Of a stretch of 11,633 nucleotides of DNA, positions 1-7,045 are shown in pieces. The DNA lies in NCBI GenBank assembly GCA_947631305.1, contig CANRKV010000032.1, positions 1 to 11,633 of the forward strand. The letters run 5' to 3'. A program made the position numbers and the translations under genes. This DNA comes from an uncultured Jeotgalicoccus sp. (lineage in GTDB: Bacteria; Bacillota; Bacilli; Staphylococcales; Salinicoccaceae). The notes under the pieces were generated by a model that worked only from the letters and a program-made list of their open reading frames with translations, ran no database searches and was not told the DNA's origin. How positions within the stretch are numbered: the stretch's first letter is position 1; every line of letters starts with the position of its first letter.

Positions 1-554
1 ATAATAGATGCAAGTAATAATACAAAGAGAAATATTACCAGTCCGGTCAGGATTGGAAACATTTTTTCAAGAATAGTGCTTTCTGAATGACCGTACAGAT
101 AAGATGTTTCAATATCAATGTCCGAAATCACAGCTTCTTCCGGCAGGGCTGACATCACTCTCTCCAGCCTCTCATCTTCCAACGCCTGGATTCCTTTCTC
201 CACTGCCTGCTCCACAGCAGGGGTTTTTGACGGGTCTTCATTTTTATAAGTGACGTTTAGCGATTTGTCAGATACAGTGACAAAAGCATCCAGCTGATCT
301 GAATCCAGCAGCGTTTCAAGCACCGGTGCCAGATGATAGGTGACGACTTCCACATGATCCGGCATATTTTCAATAAAAGCAGTATTGGTCGTATCCGGCA
401 CACCGATACGCACATCCGTTTCATTAGTTACATCGAAAACCAGATACATCAGTGTTATGACAACCAACGGTATAAGCAGTAATAACACCGGCATCTTTAT
501 ATTCCTCAGCATGCTTCTGTACAATTTCTCAGTAATCACCCTGATTCCCTTCAT
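1..554 (-). CDS. ABC-2 type transporter permease, partial (C-terminus beyond left edge)
   Basis: Membrane subunit of an ABC exporter, partner of the ATPase encoded just upstream on the same strand. The first 184 codons are visible, starting ATG-AAG-GGA. The protein has a short basic cytoplasmic lead, a first membrane helix at about residues 22-40 (rich in L, I and V), then an extracytoplasmic segment of roughly 120 residues rich in D, E, T and V, and the start of a second hydrophobic helix at about 165-184 where the window ends. One helix, a large outside loop, then the remaining helices is the usual plan of ABC-2/NatB/YhgE-like permeases. The start overlaps the ATPase stop in an ATGA (554-551), so the two are translationally coupled. 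The substrate cannot be told from this part; drug, lipid or ion export are all possible. Confidence 0.85.
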   Translation of the reverse strand, partial: MKGIRVITEKLYRSMLRNIKMPVLLLLIPLVVITLMYLVFDVTNETDVRIGVPDTTNTAFIENMPDHVEVVTYHLAPVLETLLDSDQLDAFVTVSDKSLNVTYKNEDPSKTPAVEQAVEKGIQALEDERLERVMSALPEEAVISDIDIETSYLYGHSESTILEKMFPILTGLVIFLFVLLLASI

Positions 555-1273
555 GTAAGCCCCTCCATATTTATGAACACTTCTTCTATAGAAGACGCCT
601 TGTATTCAGCCATCAATTCTGCCGGTGTGCCCTGGGCAAAGATTTCCCCTTCAAGCAGCAGCACAAGCCTGTCGCATTTCTCCGCTTCACTCATCACGTG
701 AGTCGTCACAATAATTCCTGCACCTGCGCCCGCCAGTTCTCTCAGCTGATTCCATAGCGACAGCCTTAACTTTGGATCAATGCCCACCGTCGGCTCGTCC
801 AGCACGATAAAATCCGGACTCCCGAGCAGCGTAATCGCCAGTGACAGTCTCCGCTTCATGCCCCCTGAAAACTTTGACACTGTTTTACGTCCGGTATCAT
901 GCAGTTCAACAAGCTTCAGGTTTTTATCGATTTCATTTTTAAGATCCTGTCCTTTTAAGTTCTTCAATTTTCCGAAGAACACCATATTCTCATATGCAGT
1001 CAGCGTTTCGTACAGCGCCGTTTCCTGTCCCATATAGCCAATCTTGTCCAGCACTTTCCGCTTCGGCATTTTTTCATTTAATACATACGCTTCACCGTCT
1101 GTTAAATCCTCCATGCCCATCATGCAGCGGATGCACGTCGTCTTCCCCGAACCGCTCGGTCCGATCAATCCTAATATTTCCCCGCTTTTAACATTTAAAT
1201 TAATATTTTTCAGCACCTGATTAAAGAAAAATTTTTTATCAGCAGCTTCCAGTGATGCAATAATTTCAGTCAT
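551..1273 (-). CDS. ABC transporter ATP-binding protein (ABC-2 exporter type)
   Basis: Nucleotide-binding subunit that hydrolyses ATP to drive the adjacent membrane subunit. All the catalytic motifs are present: Walker A GPSGSGKTT at residues 38-46, Q-loop Gln83, signature FSGGMKRR at 135-142, Walker B FIVLDEP at 155-161, D-loop GIDP and switch His192 in TTH. At 240 residues it is a compact single-domain ATPase of the CcmA/NatA/DrrA kind. A TGA stop lies three codons upstream of the ATG (1273), which fixes the N-terminus; the ribosome site there (AAAGG) is weak and distant. Its stop overlaps the permease start by 4 bases, so this is a two-gene exporter operon. No substrate-specific feature is visible. 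Confidence 0.93.
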   Translation of the reverse strand: MTEIIASLEAADKKFFFNQVLKNINLNVKSGEILGLIGPSGSGKTTCIRCMMGMEDLTDGEAYVLNEKMPKRKVLDKIGYMGQETALYETLTAYENMVFFGKLKNLKGQDLKNEIDKNLKLVELHDTGRKTVSKFSGGMKRRLSLAITLLGSPDFIVLDEPTVGIDPKLRLSLWNQLRELAGAGAGIIVTTHVMSEAEKCDRLVLLLEGEIFAQGTPAELMAEYKASSIEEVFINMEGLT

Positions 1274-1350
1274 TACATATCACGACCTTTATGTATACAA
1301 GCATACTGCCAAATACCCTCTCTCATATTCAATTAAGCATATATCAATAC

Positions 1351-1387
1351 AAAAAAAGCCGCATGATGTAAAAACATCATACAGCTT
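1351..1387 (-). terminator. Rho-independent terminator after tRNA-Val
   Basis: On the minus strand a 14-pair stem (1387-1374 with 1369-1356, some G-T pairs) closes a TTTT loop and is followed by a run of seven T (1357-1351). It lies 13 bases beyond the 3' end of the tRNA, so it ends the tRNA transcript and separates it from the ABC operon downstream. Confidence 0.88.
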
Positions 1388-1399
1388 ATATACAGTTAA

Positions 1400-1471
1400 T
1401 GATTCCGAGTGGGATCGAACCACCGACCTCTTCGATGTCAACGAAGCGCTCTCCCGCTGAGCTACGGAATC
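1400..1471 (-). tRNA. tRNA-Val (anticodon GAC)
   Basis: A complete cloverleaf can be drawn on the minus strand. The acceptor stem is GATTCCG with CGGAATC, the D stem GCTC/GAGC, the anticodon stem CTTCG/CGAAG around loop TTGACAT (anticodon GAC, valine codons GUC and GUU), and the T arm GGTGG-TTCGATC-CCACT. With discriminator A it is 72 nt, and the short D loop (7) and 5-base variable region are normal. No CCA is encoded, so the 3' end must be added by CCA-transferase. It appears to be a single-gene transcription unit. Confidence 0.95.
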
Positions 1472-1491
1472 GTAATTTGCTTACTTAACCT

Positions 1492-1520
1492 ACTTTAAGC
1501 CAGTTCAGTAAATAAATCAA
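1492..1520 (-). promoter_or_regulatory. Candidate promoter of tRNA-Val
   Basis: Minus-strand TTGATT (1520-1515), a 17-base spacer, then TAAAGT (1497-1492), ending 20 bases before the mature tRNA 5' end. Position and spacing fit a sigma-A promoter, but both hexamers are only moderate matches. Confidence 0.4.
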
Positions 1521-1542
1521 CTCAATACTGAGTCCATTTATA

Positions 1543-1571
1543 TTGCCTGAATATTTTAATTTTTATATTAA
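1543..1571 (+). promoter_or_regulatory. Candidate promoter of the MHS symporter operon
   Basis: TTGCCT (1543-1548), a 17-base spacer and TATTAA (1566-1571) precede the symporter start by about 50 bases, in an AT-rich stretch. The call rests on spacing and position. A later TAATCT near 1590 is an alternative -10. Confidence 0.4.
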
Positions 1572-1621
1572 TGAATTTTAATATGTGCTAATCTATAGCC
1601 AGACTTAAGGGGAGGTTTACT

Positions 1622-2932
1622 ATGGATAAAAAATTAAGAAGAAAAGTACTATCAGCAAGTCTGATCGGTTCATCGATCGAATGGTTCGACTTTTTCCTGT
1701 ATGCTGCAGTCGCAAGTATTATTTTTAATACACAGTTCTTTGTGACCGACGACGCATTCCTGTCGAACATTTTAGCCTATTTCGGGCTGGCGTTATCATT
1801 CTTTATACGACCTTTAGGGGGCGTCATCTTTGCACATATCGGTGACAGAGTTGGACGTAAGAAGACATTAATTATTACTTTAAGCTTAATGGGCTTCGCA
1901 ACCGCAGGTATCGGTTTACTGCCTACATATGCACAAATTGGTGTTGCCGCACCGCTGCTCTTACTCTTATTCAGATTAATACAGGGTCTCGGCATCGGCG
2001 GAGAATGGGGCGGTGCCCTGCTCCTCGCTACTGAATATGCACCAAAGAAACAGCGCGGGCTGTTCGGAAGTTTCCCGCAGATGGGTATTCCTATCGGTCT
2101 CGTTCTCGCTTACGGTTCATTCTTCCTGCTCACATGGGCAATGCCTGAAGAAATGTTCCTCGCGTGGGGCTGGAGAATTCCATTTATCTTCAGTCTGCTG
2201 CTCGTGATTATCGGGCTGTTAATTCGTAAAGGACTCGATGAAACACCGGCATTTGTTCAGATGCAGAAAGAAGCAGCTGAAAAGAACGAAGTCAGACGTT
2301 TGCCGATTGTTGAAATATTTAAGAAACACCCGAAAGAAGTACTTATTACTACAGGTGCTAAATTTGTTGAAACCGGACCGTTCTACATCTTTACGACGTT
2401 CATTGTCGGTTACGGTGTATCGAGTCTCGACGTATCATTTGAGTTTATGATGCTGTCGATTATGGCGGTATCAGTGCTCACGACAATTATGATACCGGTT
2501 ATGGGCAGTCTGTCCGACAGAGTCGGACGGAGAAAGATGTTCCTGATCGGTGCAACGGCGATGCTGATTTACGCATTCCCGTACTTTTTCATGGTCAATA
2601 CACATGAACCGGTACTAGTTATTTTAGCGACGTTTGTCGGGCTGGTTGTGATTTGGCCGCCGATTACAGCAATACTCGGAACGATGTTCTCCGAATCATT
2701 CAGTAAAGAAGTACGTTATACTGGAGTGACGCTCGGCTATCAGATCGGTGCCGCCGTTGCCGGTGGTTCTGCACCGCTAATCGCTGAATTCCTGATGAAC
2801 CAGTTCGACGGTTCAAGCATTCCGGTATCGCTGTATATTGTAATGACAGCAATTGTGTCACTGATTGCAGTGTTCGCAATGCGCGGAGAATCAGCACAGG
2901 ATAAAGAAGACAGATTAATGAAAGCCGAATAA
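1622..2932 (+). CDS. MFS transporter, metabolite:H+ symporter (MHS) family
   Basis: A cytoplasmic-membrane symporter of about 12 helices, 436 residues, the normal length for the MHS family (ProP, ShiA, KgtP, CitA relatives). Family marks seen are the N-terminal GSSIEWFDFFLY block (residues 16-27), the RPLGG-x-IFAHIGDRVGRKK loop (63-81, MFS motif A), the GIGGEWGG segment in helix 4, and the second-half loop GSLSDRVGRRK (295-305). It starts at an ATG 6 bases after an excellent AAGGGGAGG ribosome site (1607-1615). The likely role is proton-driven uptake of a small organic solute such as proline, a betaine or a carboxylate; sequence alone does not separate these. The ornithine cyclodeaminase family gene follows after only 20 bases, so the two are almost certainly co-transcribed, and the substrate may be a cyclic or basic amino acid used by that enzyme. 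Confidence 0.9.
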   Translation: MDKKLRRKVLSASLIGSSIEWFDFFLYAAVASIIFNTQFFVTDDAFLSNILAYFGLALSFFIRPLGGVIFAHIGDRVGRKKTLIITLSLMGFATAGIGLLPTYAQIGVAAPLLLLLFRLIQGLGIGGEWGGALLLATEYAPKKQRGLFGSFPQMGIPIGLVLAYGSFFLLTWAMPEEMFLAWGWRIPFIFSLLLVIIGLLIRKGLDETPAFVQMQKEAAEKNEVRRLPIVEIFKKHPKEVLITTGAKFVETGPFYIFTTFIVGYGVSSLDVSFEFMMLSIMAVSVLTTIMIPVMGSLSDRVGRRKMFLIGATAMLIYAFPYFFMVNTHEPVLVILATFVGLVVIWPPITAILGTMFSESFSKEVRYTGVTLGYQIGAAVAGGSAPLIAEFLMNQFDGSSIPVSLYIVMTAIVSLIAVFAMRGESAQDKEDRLMKAE

Positions 2933-2952
2933 TAATAGATGGAGTGAATACA

Positions 2953-3894
2953 TTGATTACATTGACAGACAAAGAAATAGAAGAAAAATATAAAATCAGC
3001 CATGCAATCAAAGACGTTAACGCGATTTTAAAAGATTATAACGAAGATAAAATCGTTGAATCAATCCGCACAGTACTGCCTGCAGGTGAAGACAGCTCAA
3101 TGCTGTACATGCCGTGCATCAGCTTAACGCAGCAGGTATCGATTATTAAAACGGTATCGATTTTCCCGACGAATAAAAATCTGCCGACAACGCAGGGAAA
3201 TATTTTAGTAACGGACCTGACAGACGGCGCCCATAAGGCGACGATGGATGCATCGTACTTAACGAGACTCCGTACCGGTGCGATGACTGCGATCGCTACT
3301 GATAAACTGGCAAGAGACGGCGCGAAATCATTAGGCGTTATCGGTACAGGAAACATGGCATTTGAACAGGTTATAGGCGTAGTTGAAGTCCGCGATATCC
3401 AGAGAATTTATCTGTATAACCGTACTGCAGAAAAAGCAGAAGCGTTTAAAAAGCGGTTGGAAGACTTTGGTATCTGGGCAGACATCGAAGTGATTACTGA
3501 TGTCGATGCACTCGTTGAACAAAGCGATATTATCAACTGTGCAACACAGAGCAAGACACCCGTTTATAAAGGCGAGCTCCTGCAACCGGGCACGCACGTT
3601 AACGGTGTCGGATCGTTTACACACGAAATGAAAGAAATGGATCAGGCTGCAATTAAAAAAGCAGACCATATCTATGTCGACGACATGGACGGTGTGAAAG
3701 ACGAAGCCGGAGAACTCATCGATGCAGTTGAAGCAGGAATTATCAGCTGGGATGACATTAAAGGCACACTCTCTGATATATACGACAAAGGATATTTACG
3801 TGAAAACGACACAGATATCACGATTTATAAATGCGTCGGTGCAGGCTACTTTGACTTAGCAGTCGCAGGCGGCGTTATGAAGATGTTTGCTTAA
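2953..3894 (+). CDS. Ornithine cyclodeaminase / mu-crystallin family protein
   Basis: A NAD(P)-dependent enzyme of the family that includes ornithine cyclodeaminase, alanine dehydrogenase of the archaeal type, and pyrroline-2-carboxylate (ketimine) reductases. Visible features, numbered from the TTG start: substrate-binding Lys66 in IIKTVSIFP, Arg107 in the LTRLRTGA signature, the Rossmann glycine motif VIGTGNM (129-135), and the late GVGSFTHEM segment. The protein has 313 residues, close to the family norm. A GTG at 2944 gives three more residues, but it lies inside the GGAGTG ribosome site (2941-2946), so the TTG at 2953, 8 bases after GGAG, is the better start. Second gene of an operon with the MHS symporter. 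The family is confident; the exact reaction (cyclodeamination or reduction of an imine or keto acid) is not determined. Confidence 0.88.
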   Translation: MITLTDKEIEEKYKISHAIKDVNAILKDYNEDKIVESIRTVLPAGEDSSMLYMPCISLTQQVSIIKTVSIFPTNKNLPTTQGNILVTDLTDGAHKATMDASYLTRLRTGAMTAIATDKLARDGAKSLGVIGTGNMAFEQVIGVVEVRDIQRIYLYNRTAEKAEAFKKRLEDFGIWADIEVITDVDALVEQSDIINCATQSKTPVYKGELLQPGTHVNGVGSFTHEMKEMDQAAIKKADHIYVDDMDGVKDEAGELIDAVEAGIISWDDIKGTLSDIYDKGYLRENDTDITIYKCVGAGYFDLAVAGGVMKMFA

Positions 3895-3908
3895 TATTGA
3901 GTGAAGTG

Positions 3909-3953
3909 AAGAACAGGTGCATCCTTTTGGATTCACCTGTTCTTTGGTTTTTT
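3909..3953 (+). terminator. Rho-independent terminator of the MHS-cyclodeaminase operon
   Basis: An 11-pair stem (3909-3919 with 3934-3944), one C/T mismatch, four further pairs (ATCC/GGAT) and a TTTT loop, followed by TTGGTTTTTTC. It sits 15 bases after the stop and has the T-run on the plus strand only. It marks the boundary with the oppositely directed copper cluster. Confidence 0.92.
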
Positions 3954-3990
3954 CAGTCTGTTTGATACGAATTCCCGCATGGCATTTCTT

Positions 3991-4662
3991 CTATTTTTTG
4001 TTCCATTTGTATCCAACGCCCCATACTGTATGAAAGTATTCGTCTATCGGAAATCCCGCTTCCCGTATTTTTTCACGCATATTCCTCACATGGGAGTCCA
4101 CCGTACGTCCTTCAGTCTCAGAATGAAAACCCCAGACCATCTCAATTAAATGCTCTCTCGAAAATACTCTTCCTGGATTTTTCATCAGTAATCCGATAAT
4201 CGAAAATTCTTTTGGGGTCAATTTTACGTATTGATGCCTATACGATAATTCAAATTGGTCTTCGTCCCATAACAACCCATCCAGTTCAATCTGGTTAACA
4301 GGTTTTGTTCTTCGCAGTAATGCATCTATTCTTGCAACTAACTCTTCTTCATCAAAAGGTTTCGTTATATAGTCATCTGCACCCAGTTTGAGTCCTTTCA
4401 CTATATCTTCTTTTTGTTCCCGTGCGGTTACCATAATAATGGGAATATCTGAGTATTCACGAATTTTTTTACATACTTCCCAGCCATTCATTTCAGGCAT
4501 CATAACATCCAGAAGTATAATATCGAACTTTTCTTCTTTGATATATTCGAGACCTTCATTCGCACCTAAAGCCTTACGGCAAATATAACTATATGGTTTC
4601 AAATATAGTTCGAGGAGTTCCAGCATTCTCTCTTCATCATCAATCAGCAATACTTTTTTCAT
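3991..4662 (-). CDS. Two-component response regulator, OmpR/PhoB family
   Basis: A DNA-binding response regulator, 223 residues. The receiver domain (1-115) has the acidic pocket Asp8/Asp9, phosphoacceptor Asp52 in LLDVMMP, Thr79 and Lys101 (TKPF). The C-terminal winged helix (about 128-222) carries LTPKEFSIIGLL, the FSREHLIEMVWG segment, the recognition helix RTVDSHVRNMREKIR and the closing TVWGVGYKW. The ATG follows a GGAGG site by 6-7 bases. The gene begins inside the kinase gene (23-base overlap, 4640-4662), so the pair is translated together. Lying beside ydhK, copY, copB and cueP, it is probably a metal- or envelope-stress regulator comparable in role to CusR/CopR, but no residue identifies the signal. 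No clear terminator is seen after it. Confidence 0.93.
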   Translation of the reverse strand: MKKVLLIDDEERMLELLELYLKPYSYICRKALGANEGLEYIKEEKFDIILLDVMMPEMNGWEVCKKIREYSDIPIIMVTAREQKEDIVKGLKLGADDYITKPFDEEELVARIDALLRRTKPVNQIELDGLLWDEDQFELSYRHQYVKLTPKEFSIIGLLMKNPGRVFSREHLIEMVWGFHSETEGRTVDSHVRNMREKIREAGFPIDEYFHTVWGVGYKWNKK

Positions 4663-6043
4663 TTAAACCCTCCGTCGTCAAAGATATGATAAAAGCAGTT
4701 CCTTTGCCCGGTGTGCTTTCCACCCAAATAGCTCCATCATGCAATTCCACAATTTCCTTAGCGATGGCCAGACCGAGTCCAGATCCCCCGCTTGTCCTGG
4801 ATCTTGATTTTTCAGCACGATACAGTCGTTCGAATATAAACGGTATATCTTCTTCAGAAATACCCTCTCCTGTATCTGAAATAGCCGTAAAAAATTTGTT
4901 TTTGTTTTGGCTCACTTCTATTGTGATTTGTTTTCCTTCAGGCGTATATTTTATTGCATTATCCAGAATATTCAATAGAACCTGCTGCATTCTCTCTGAA
5001 TCTGCCATAAGAATGAAATTATCCGGACAGTTAAAAGTAAGTTCTATATTTTTTTCTTCAAGTGCCGGACGAATGCGCGCTATAACAATTTTTATTAAAT
5101 CAGCATACTTTATTCTCTCTTTTTTGATGTCAAATTCATTATGATCTATTCGTGCTAACTCAAACAGGTTTTTAATTAAATATGTTAAATACTCTGTTTC
5201 TTCCTGGATAATTTTAATGTATTTATCTCTATCCGTCGCTGATATGTTTGTTCTGCTGATGATATCCGTATATCCTTTCATATAAGTTAAAGGCGTCCGC
5301 AATTCATGAGATATACTCCCTAAAAATTCATTTCTCTCATTTTTTAAGCGTTCCAGGTCTTCTGATAACCGATTAATTGAAGTCGCCAAATCTCCGAGTT
5401 CATCTTTTCGATGTGCAGATAATTCCACATGATGATTTCCATTACTTAATTGCTCGGCCGCTTTTTTCATCTGTAATATCGGCCGGGTAATGACTCTGGA
5501 AAGAATAAATACTGTGATTACAGTCAGAAACAAACTCAACAAACCGACTAATAAAAACTTATGGCTGAGATGGTCAATAATTCGCTCGATGCTGTCACTT
5601 CCGGCAAACATGAAGACATGTCCGCTATGTGTTTCATTAAAGGTAATCGGACTATCTGTGGATACATATTTTTCTTCTGACCAATTAGATTTCAGGATAG
5701 CCCCTGCCCGGGGTATTTCACCATAATCCGTATGTTCGATGACTGAAACCATTTCGGGTTCAACCGGATCAGAACTCGTGATGACCTCTCCATTTTCATC
5801 TGTTATCACTACAATAAAATCTGATTCTGACTCCATAATAGAAACATGATTCATTGTCGATTCTGTAAAATTTTCTTCCAATACATCTCTATGAGTATTT
5901 CCCCGTGCCAGCAAATCTCCCATTACTTCTTCCACACGATCAGTGACCAAGTTCGTATACAGTATGTAAAATAATATTATTTCAACAGTAAGAATCACCA
6001 GAAAAAACAATAACCCTATTTTCAAAGCTAATTTATTGAACAT
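4640..6043 (-). CDS. Sensor histidine kinase of the two-component system
   Basis: A membrane kinase that phosphorylates the downstream regulator. With the chosen start it has 467 residues: helix 1 at about 8-31, an extracytoplasmic sensor of about 130 residues (32-162), helix 2 at about 163-182, a HAMP linker to about 236, HisKA with phosphoacceptor His246 in SHELRTPL, and HATPase_c with N-box (from Asn358), G1 DTGEG (390-394) and G2 GGSGLGL (419-425). The sensor part contains FIVVITDENGEVITSSDP, which resembles a Cache/PDC-type fold. It has no Cys and only scattered His, so it lacks an obvious metal cluster site. An upstream in-frame ATG (6067) has no ribosome site; the ATG at 6043 follows GGAGAGG (6055-6049) by 5 bases and gives the membrane segment its normal place. 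The signal is unknown; copper or envelope stress is inferred from the neighbours. Confidence 0.92.
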   Translation of the reverse strand: MFNKLALKIGLLFFLVILTVEIILFYILYTNLVTDRVEEVMGDLLARGNTHRDVLEENFTESTMNHVSIMESESDFIVVITDENGEVITSSDPVEPEMVSVIEHTDYGEIPRAGAILKSNWSEEKYVSTDSPITFNETHSGHVFMFAGSDSIERIIDHLSHKFLLVGLLSLFLTVITVFILSRVITRPILQMKKAAEQLSNGNHHVELSAHRKDELGDLATSINRLSEDLERLKNERNEFLGSISHELRTPLTYMKGYTDIISRTNISATDRDKYIKIIQEETEYLTYLIKNLFELARIDHNEFDIKKERIKYADLIKIVIARIRPALEEKNIELTFNCPDNFILMADSERMQQVLLNILDNAIKYTPEGKQITIEVSQNKNKFFTAISDTGEGISEEDIPFIFERLYRAEKSRSRTSGGSGLGLAIAKEIVELHDGAIWVESTPGKGTAFIISLTTEGLNEKSIAD

Positions 6044-6087
6044 AAGAACCTCTCCGCACTCTGACATATTTTTATATCACATAAACT

Positions 6088-6093
6088 ATTATA
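6088..6093 (-). promoter_or_regulatory. Possible -10 element of the two-component operon
   Basis: A perfect minus-strand TATAAT lies 45 bases upstream of the kinase start codon, in the spacer shared with the divergent ydhK gene. No convincing -35 is seen at the usual distance, so it would need an activator if real; the regulator itself could serve. Confidence 0.3.
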
Positions 6094-6189
6094 AATGATT
6101 CGTTGTTTAGATTATTATTGGTATATTCAGTAACATACCTCATAGTGAATAATACGCTGTTCTATATATTTTATGATTAAAATATCGAT

Positions 6190-6218
6190 TTTTGATGCAG
6201 ATTTCTTGAAGATATAAT
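6190..6218 (+). promoter_or_regulatory. Candidate promoter of ydhK
   Basis: TTTTGA (6190-6195), a 17-base spacer and a consensus TATAAT (6213-6218) about 105 bases before the ydhK ATG. The poor -35 beside a perfect -10 fits a promoter that depends on an activator such as the adjacent response regulator. An ATGCAGAT element begins at the last base of this -35. Confidence 0.5.
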
Positions 6219-6254
6219 TTCATATATTTAGTTAAATACATTCTTTTCCCTTGA

Positions 6255-6275
6255 ATCTGCATATAAAATGCAAAT
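6255..6275 (+). repeat. Inverted repeat in the ydhK leader
   Basis: ATCTGCAT (6255-6262), a 5-base spacer, then ATGCAAAT (6268-6275) form an imperfect palindrome about 40 bases downstream of the predicted transcription start. The same 8-mer on the other strand, ATGCAGAT, occurs at 6195-6202 at the -35. This could be an operator or a small leader hairpin; the function is not known. Confidence 0.4.
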
Positions 6276-6323
6276 ATTATGGGTAAGATTTTGAATAGAA
6301 TTAATCAAATGGAGGTTATATTT

Positions 6324-6908
6324 ATGTTGAAAAACAAAATGTTATTGGCGTTCCTTTCCGTATTCGCCGTATTTTTACTGACTGCATGCGGTAATAGTGA
6401 AAATGAAGAGGGGCACGAAGACGAGATGGAGATGGAATCCGATTCCGGAGGCCACATGGAGCATTCTGCTGAAGAGATGTCCAGCTCTGGTGAAGTACCT
6501 GAAGATTTGGAAGAAGCGGATAATCCAACTTATGAAGTTGGGAGCCAGGCAATGATTGAAGCTGAACACATGCCAGGAATGGACGGTGCTGAAGCAACAA
6601 TTTCAGGTGCTTTTGATACAACTGTCTATACTGTCTCGTACACACCGGCAAATGGTGGAGATCCAGTAGAAGATCATAAATGGGTCGTCCATGAAGAATT
6701 TGAAAACCCTGGAGAGACACCAATGGAACCAGGTGATGAAGCAACAATGAACGCATCACATATGGAGGGAATGGAAGGTGCAACGGCTACGATTGATTCC
6801 GCCGAAGAAACGACTGTCTATATGGTGGATTTCGTTACAACTGATACTGAAGAAGAAGTTCAGAATCATAAATGGGTCACGGAAAGTGAATTGGCACCTG
6901 CAGAATAA
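6324..6908 (+). CDS. ydhK: YdhK-family (DUF1541) Met/His-rich lipoprotein
   Basis: A surface lipoprotein of 194 residues. A basic start and hydrophobic stretch lead to the lipobox LLTAC with Cys22 as the lipidated residue, followed by a very acidic, Met- and His-rich linker (about 26-60) suited to metal binding. Two tandem DUF1541 repeats follow, about 67-127 and 131-190. Each has an HM-x-GM core (His82-Met86, His146-Met150), then A-TI, a TTVY strand and a closing HKW (118-120, 182-184). Proteins of this family sit with copper, cadmium and silver resistance genes in staphylococci and bacilli, but their biochemical role is not settled; external metal binding or buffering is inferred. An in-frame ATG at 6279 lacks a ribosome site, whereas GGAGG (6311-6315) is 8 bases before the ATG at 6324, which also gives a proper signal peptide. 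Transcribed divergently from the two-component system. Confidence 0.9.
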   Translation: MLKNKMLLAFLSVFAVFLLTACGNSENEEGHEDEMEMESDSGGHMEHSAEEMSSSGEVPEDLEEADNPTYEVGSQAMIEAEHMPGMDGAEATISGAFDTTVYTVSYTPANGGDPVEDHKWVVHEEFENPGETPMEPGDEATMNASHMEGMEGATATIDSAEETTVYMVDFVTTDTEEEVQNHKWVTESELAPAE

Positions 6909-6942
6909 AATTTCTAACTGATTGTCCATTGATAACAAATAT

Positions 6943-6985
6943 AAATGCCGGCAAAAATTCAATTAGAATCTGCCGGCATTTATTC
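6943..6985 (+). terminator. Terminator of ydhK, probably shared with the convergent copY operon
   Basis: An 11-pair GC-rich stem (6943-6953 with 6971-6981) encloses a 17-base loop that can form a further ATTC/GAAT pairing, and is followed by TTATTCTATATTTT. Reading the other way the stem ends in GCATTTATATTTG, so it may also end the copB-copY transcript, which converges here from 7046. Confidence 0.8.
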
Positions 6986-7045
6986 TATATTTTCCGAATT
7001 AAACTATTGTCTATTTTTAAATTCATTAATTTTGTTTAATGCTGA

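Noticed and set aside
1520..1533. Small inverted repeat ACTCA-N4-TGAGT between the tRNA and the symporter gene
   Set aside because: Only five pairs with no T-run and no known operator match; expected by chance in a spacer of this size.
4593..5144. 183-codon open frame on the plus strand opposite the sensor kinase gene
   Set aside because: It lies antisense to the conserved ATPase domain of the kinase, has no ribosome site and matches no family; it is a coding shadow.
6322..6783. 153-codon open frame on the minus strand opposite ydhK
   Set aside because: Its Leu/His/Pro-rich product is a by-product of the ydhK codons; no ribosome site and no promoter.
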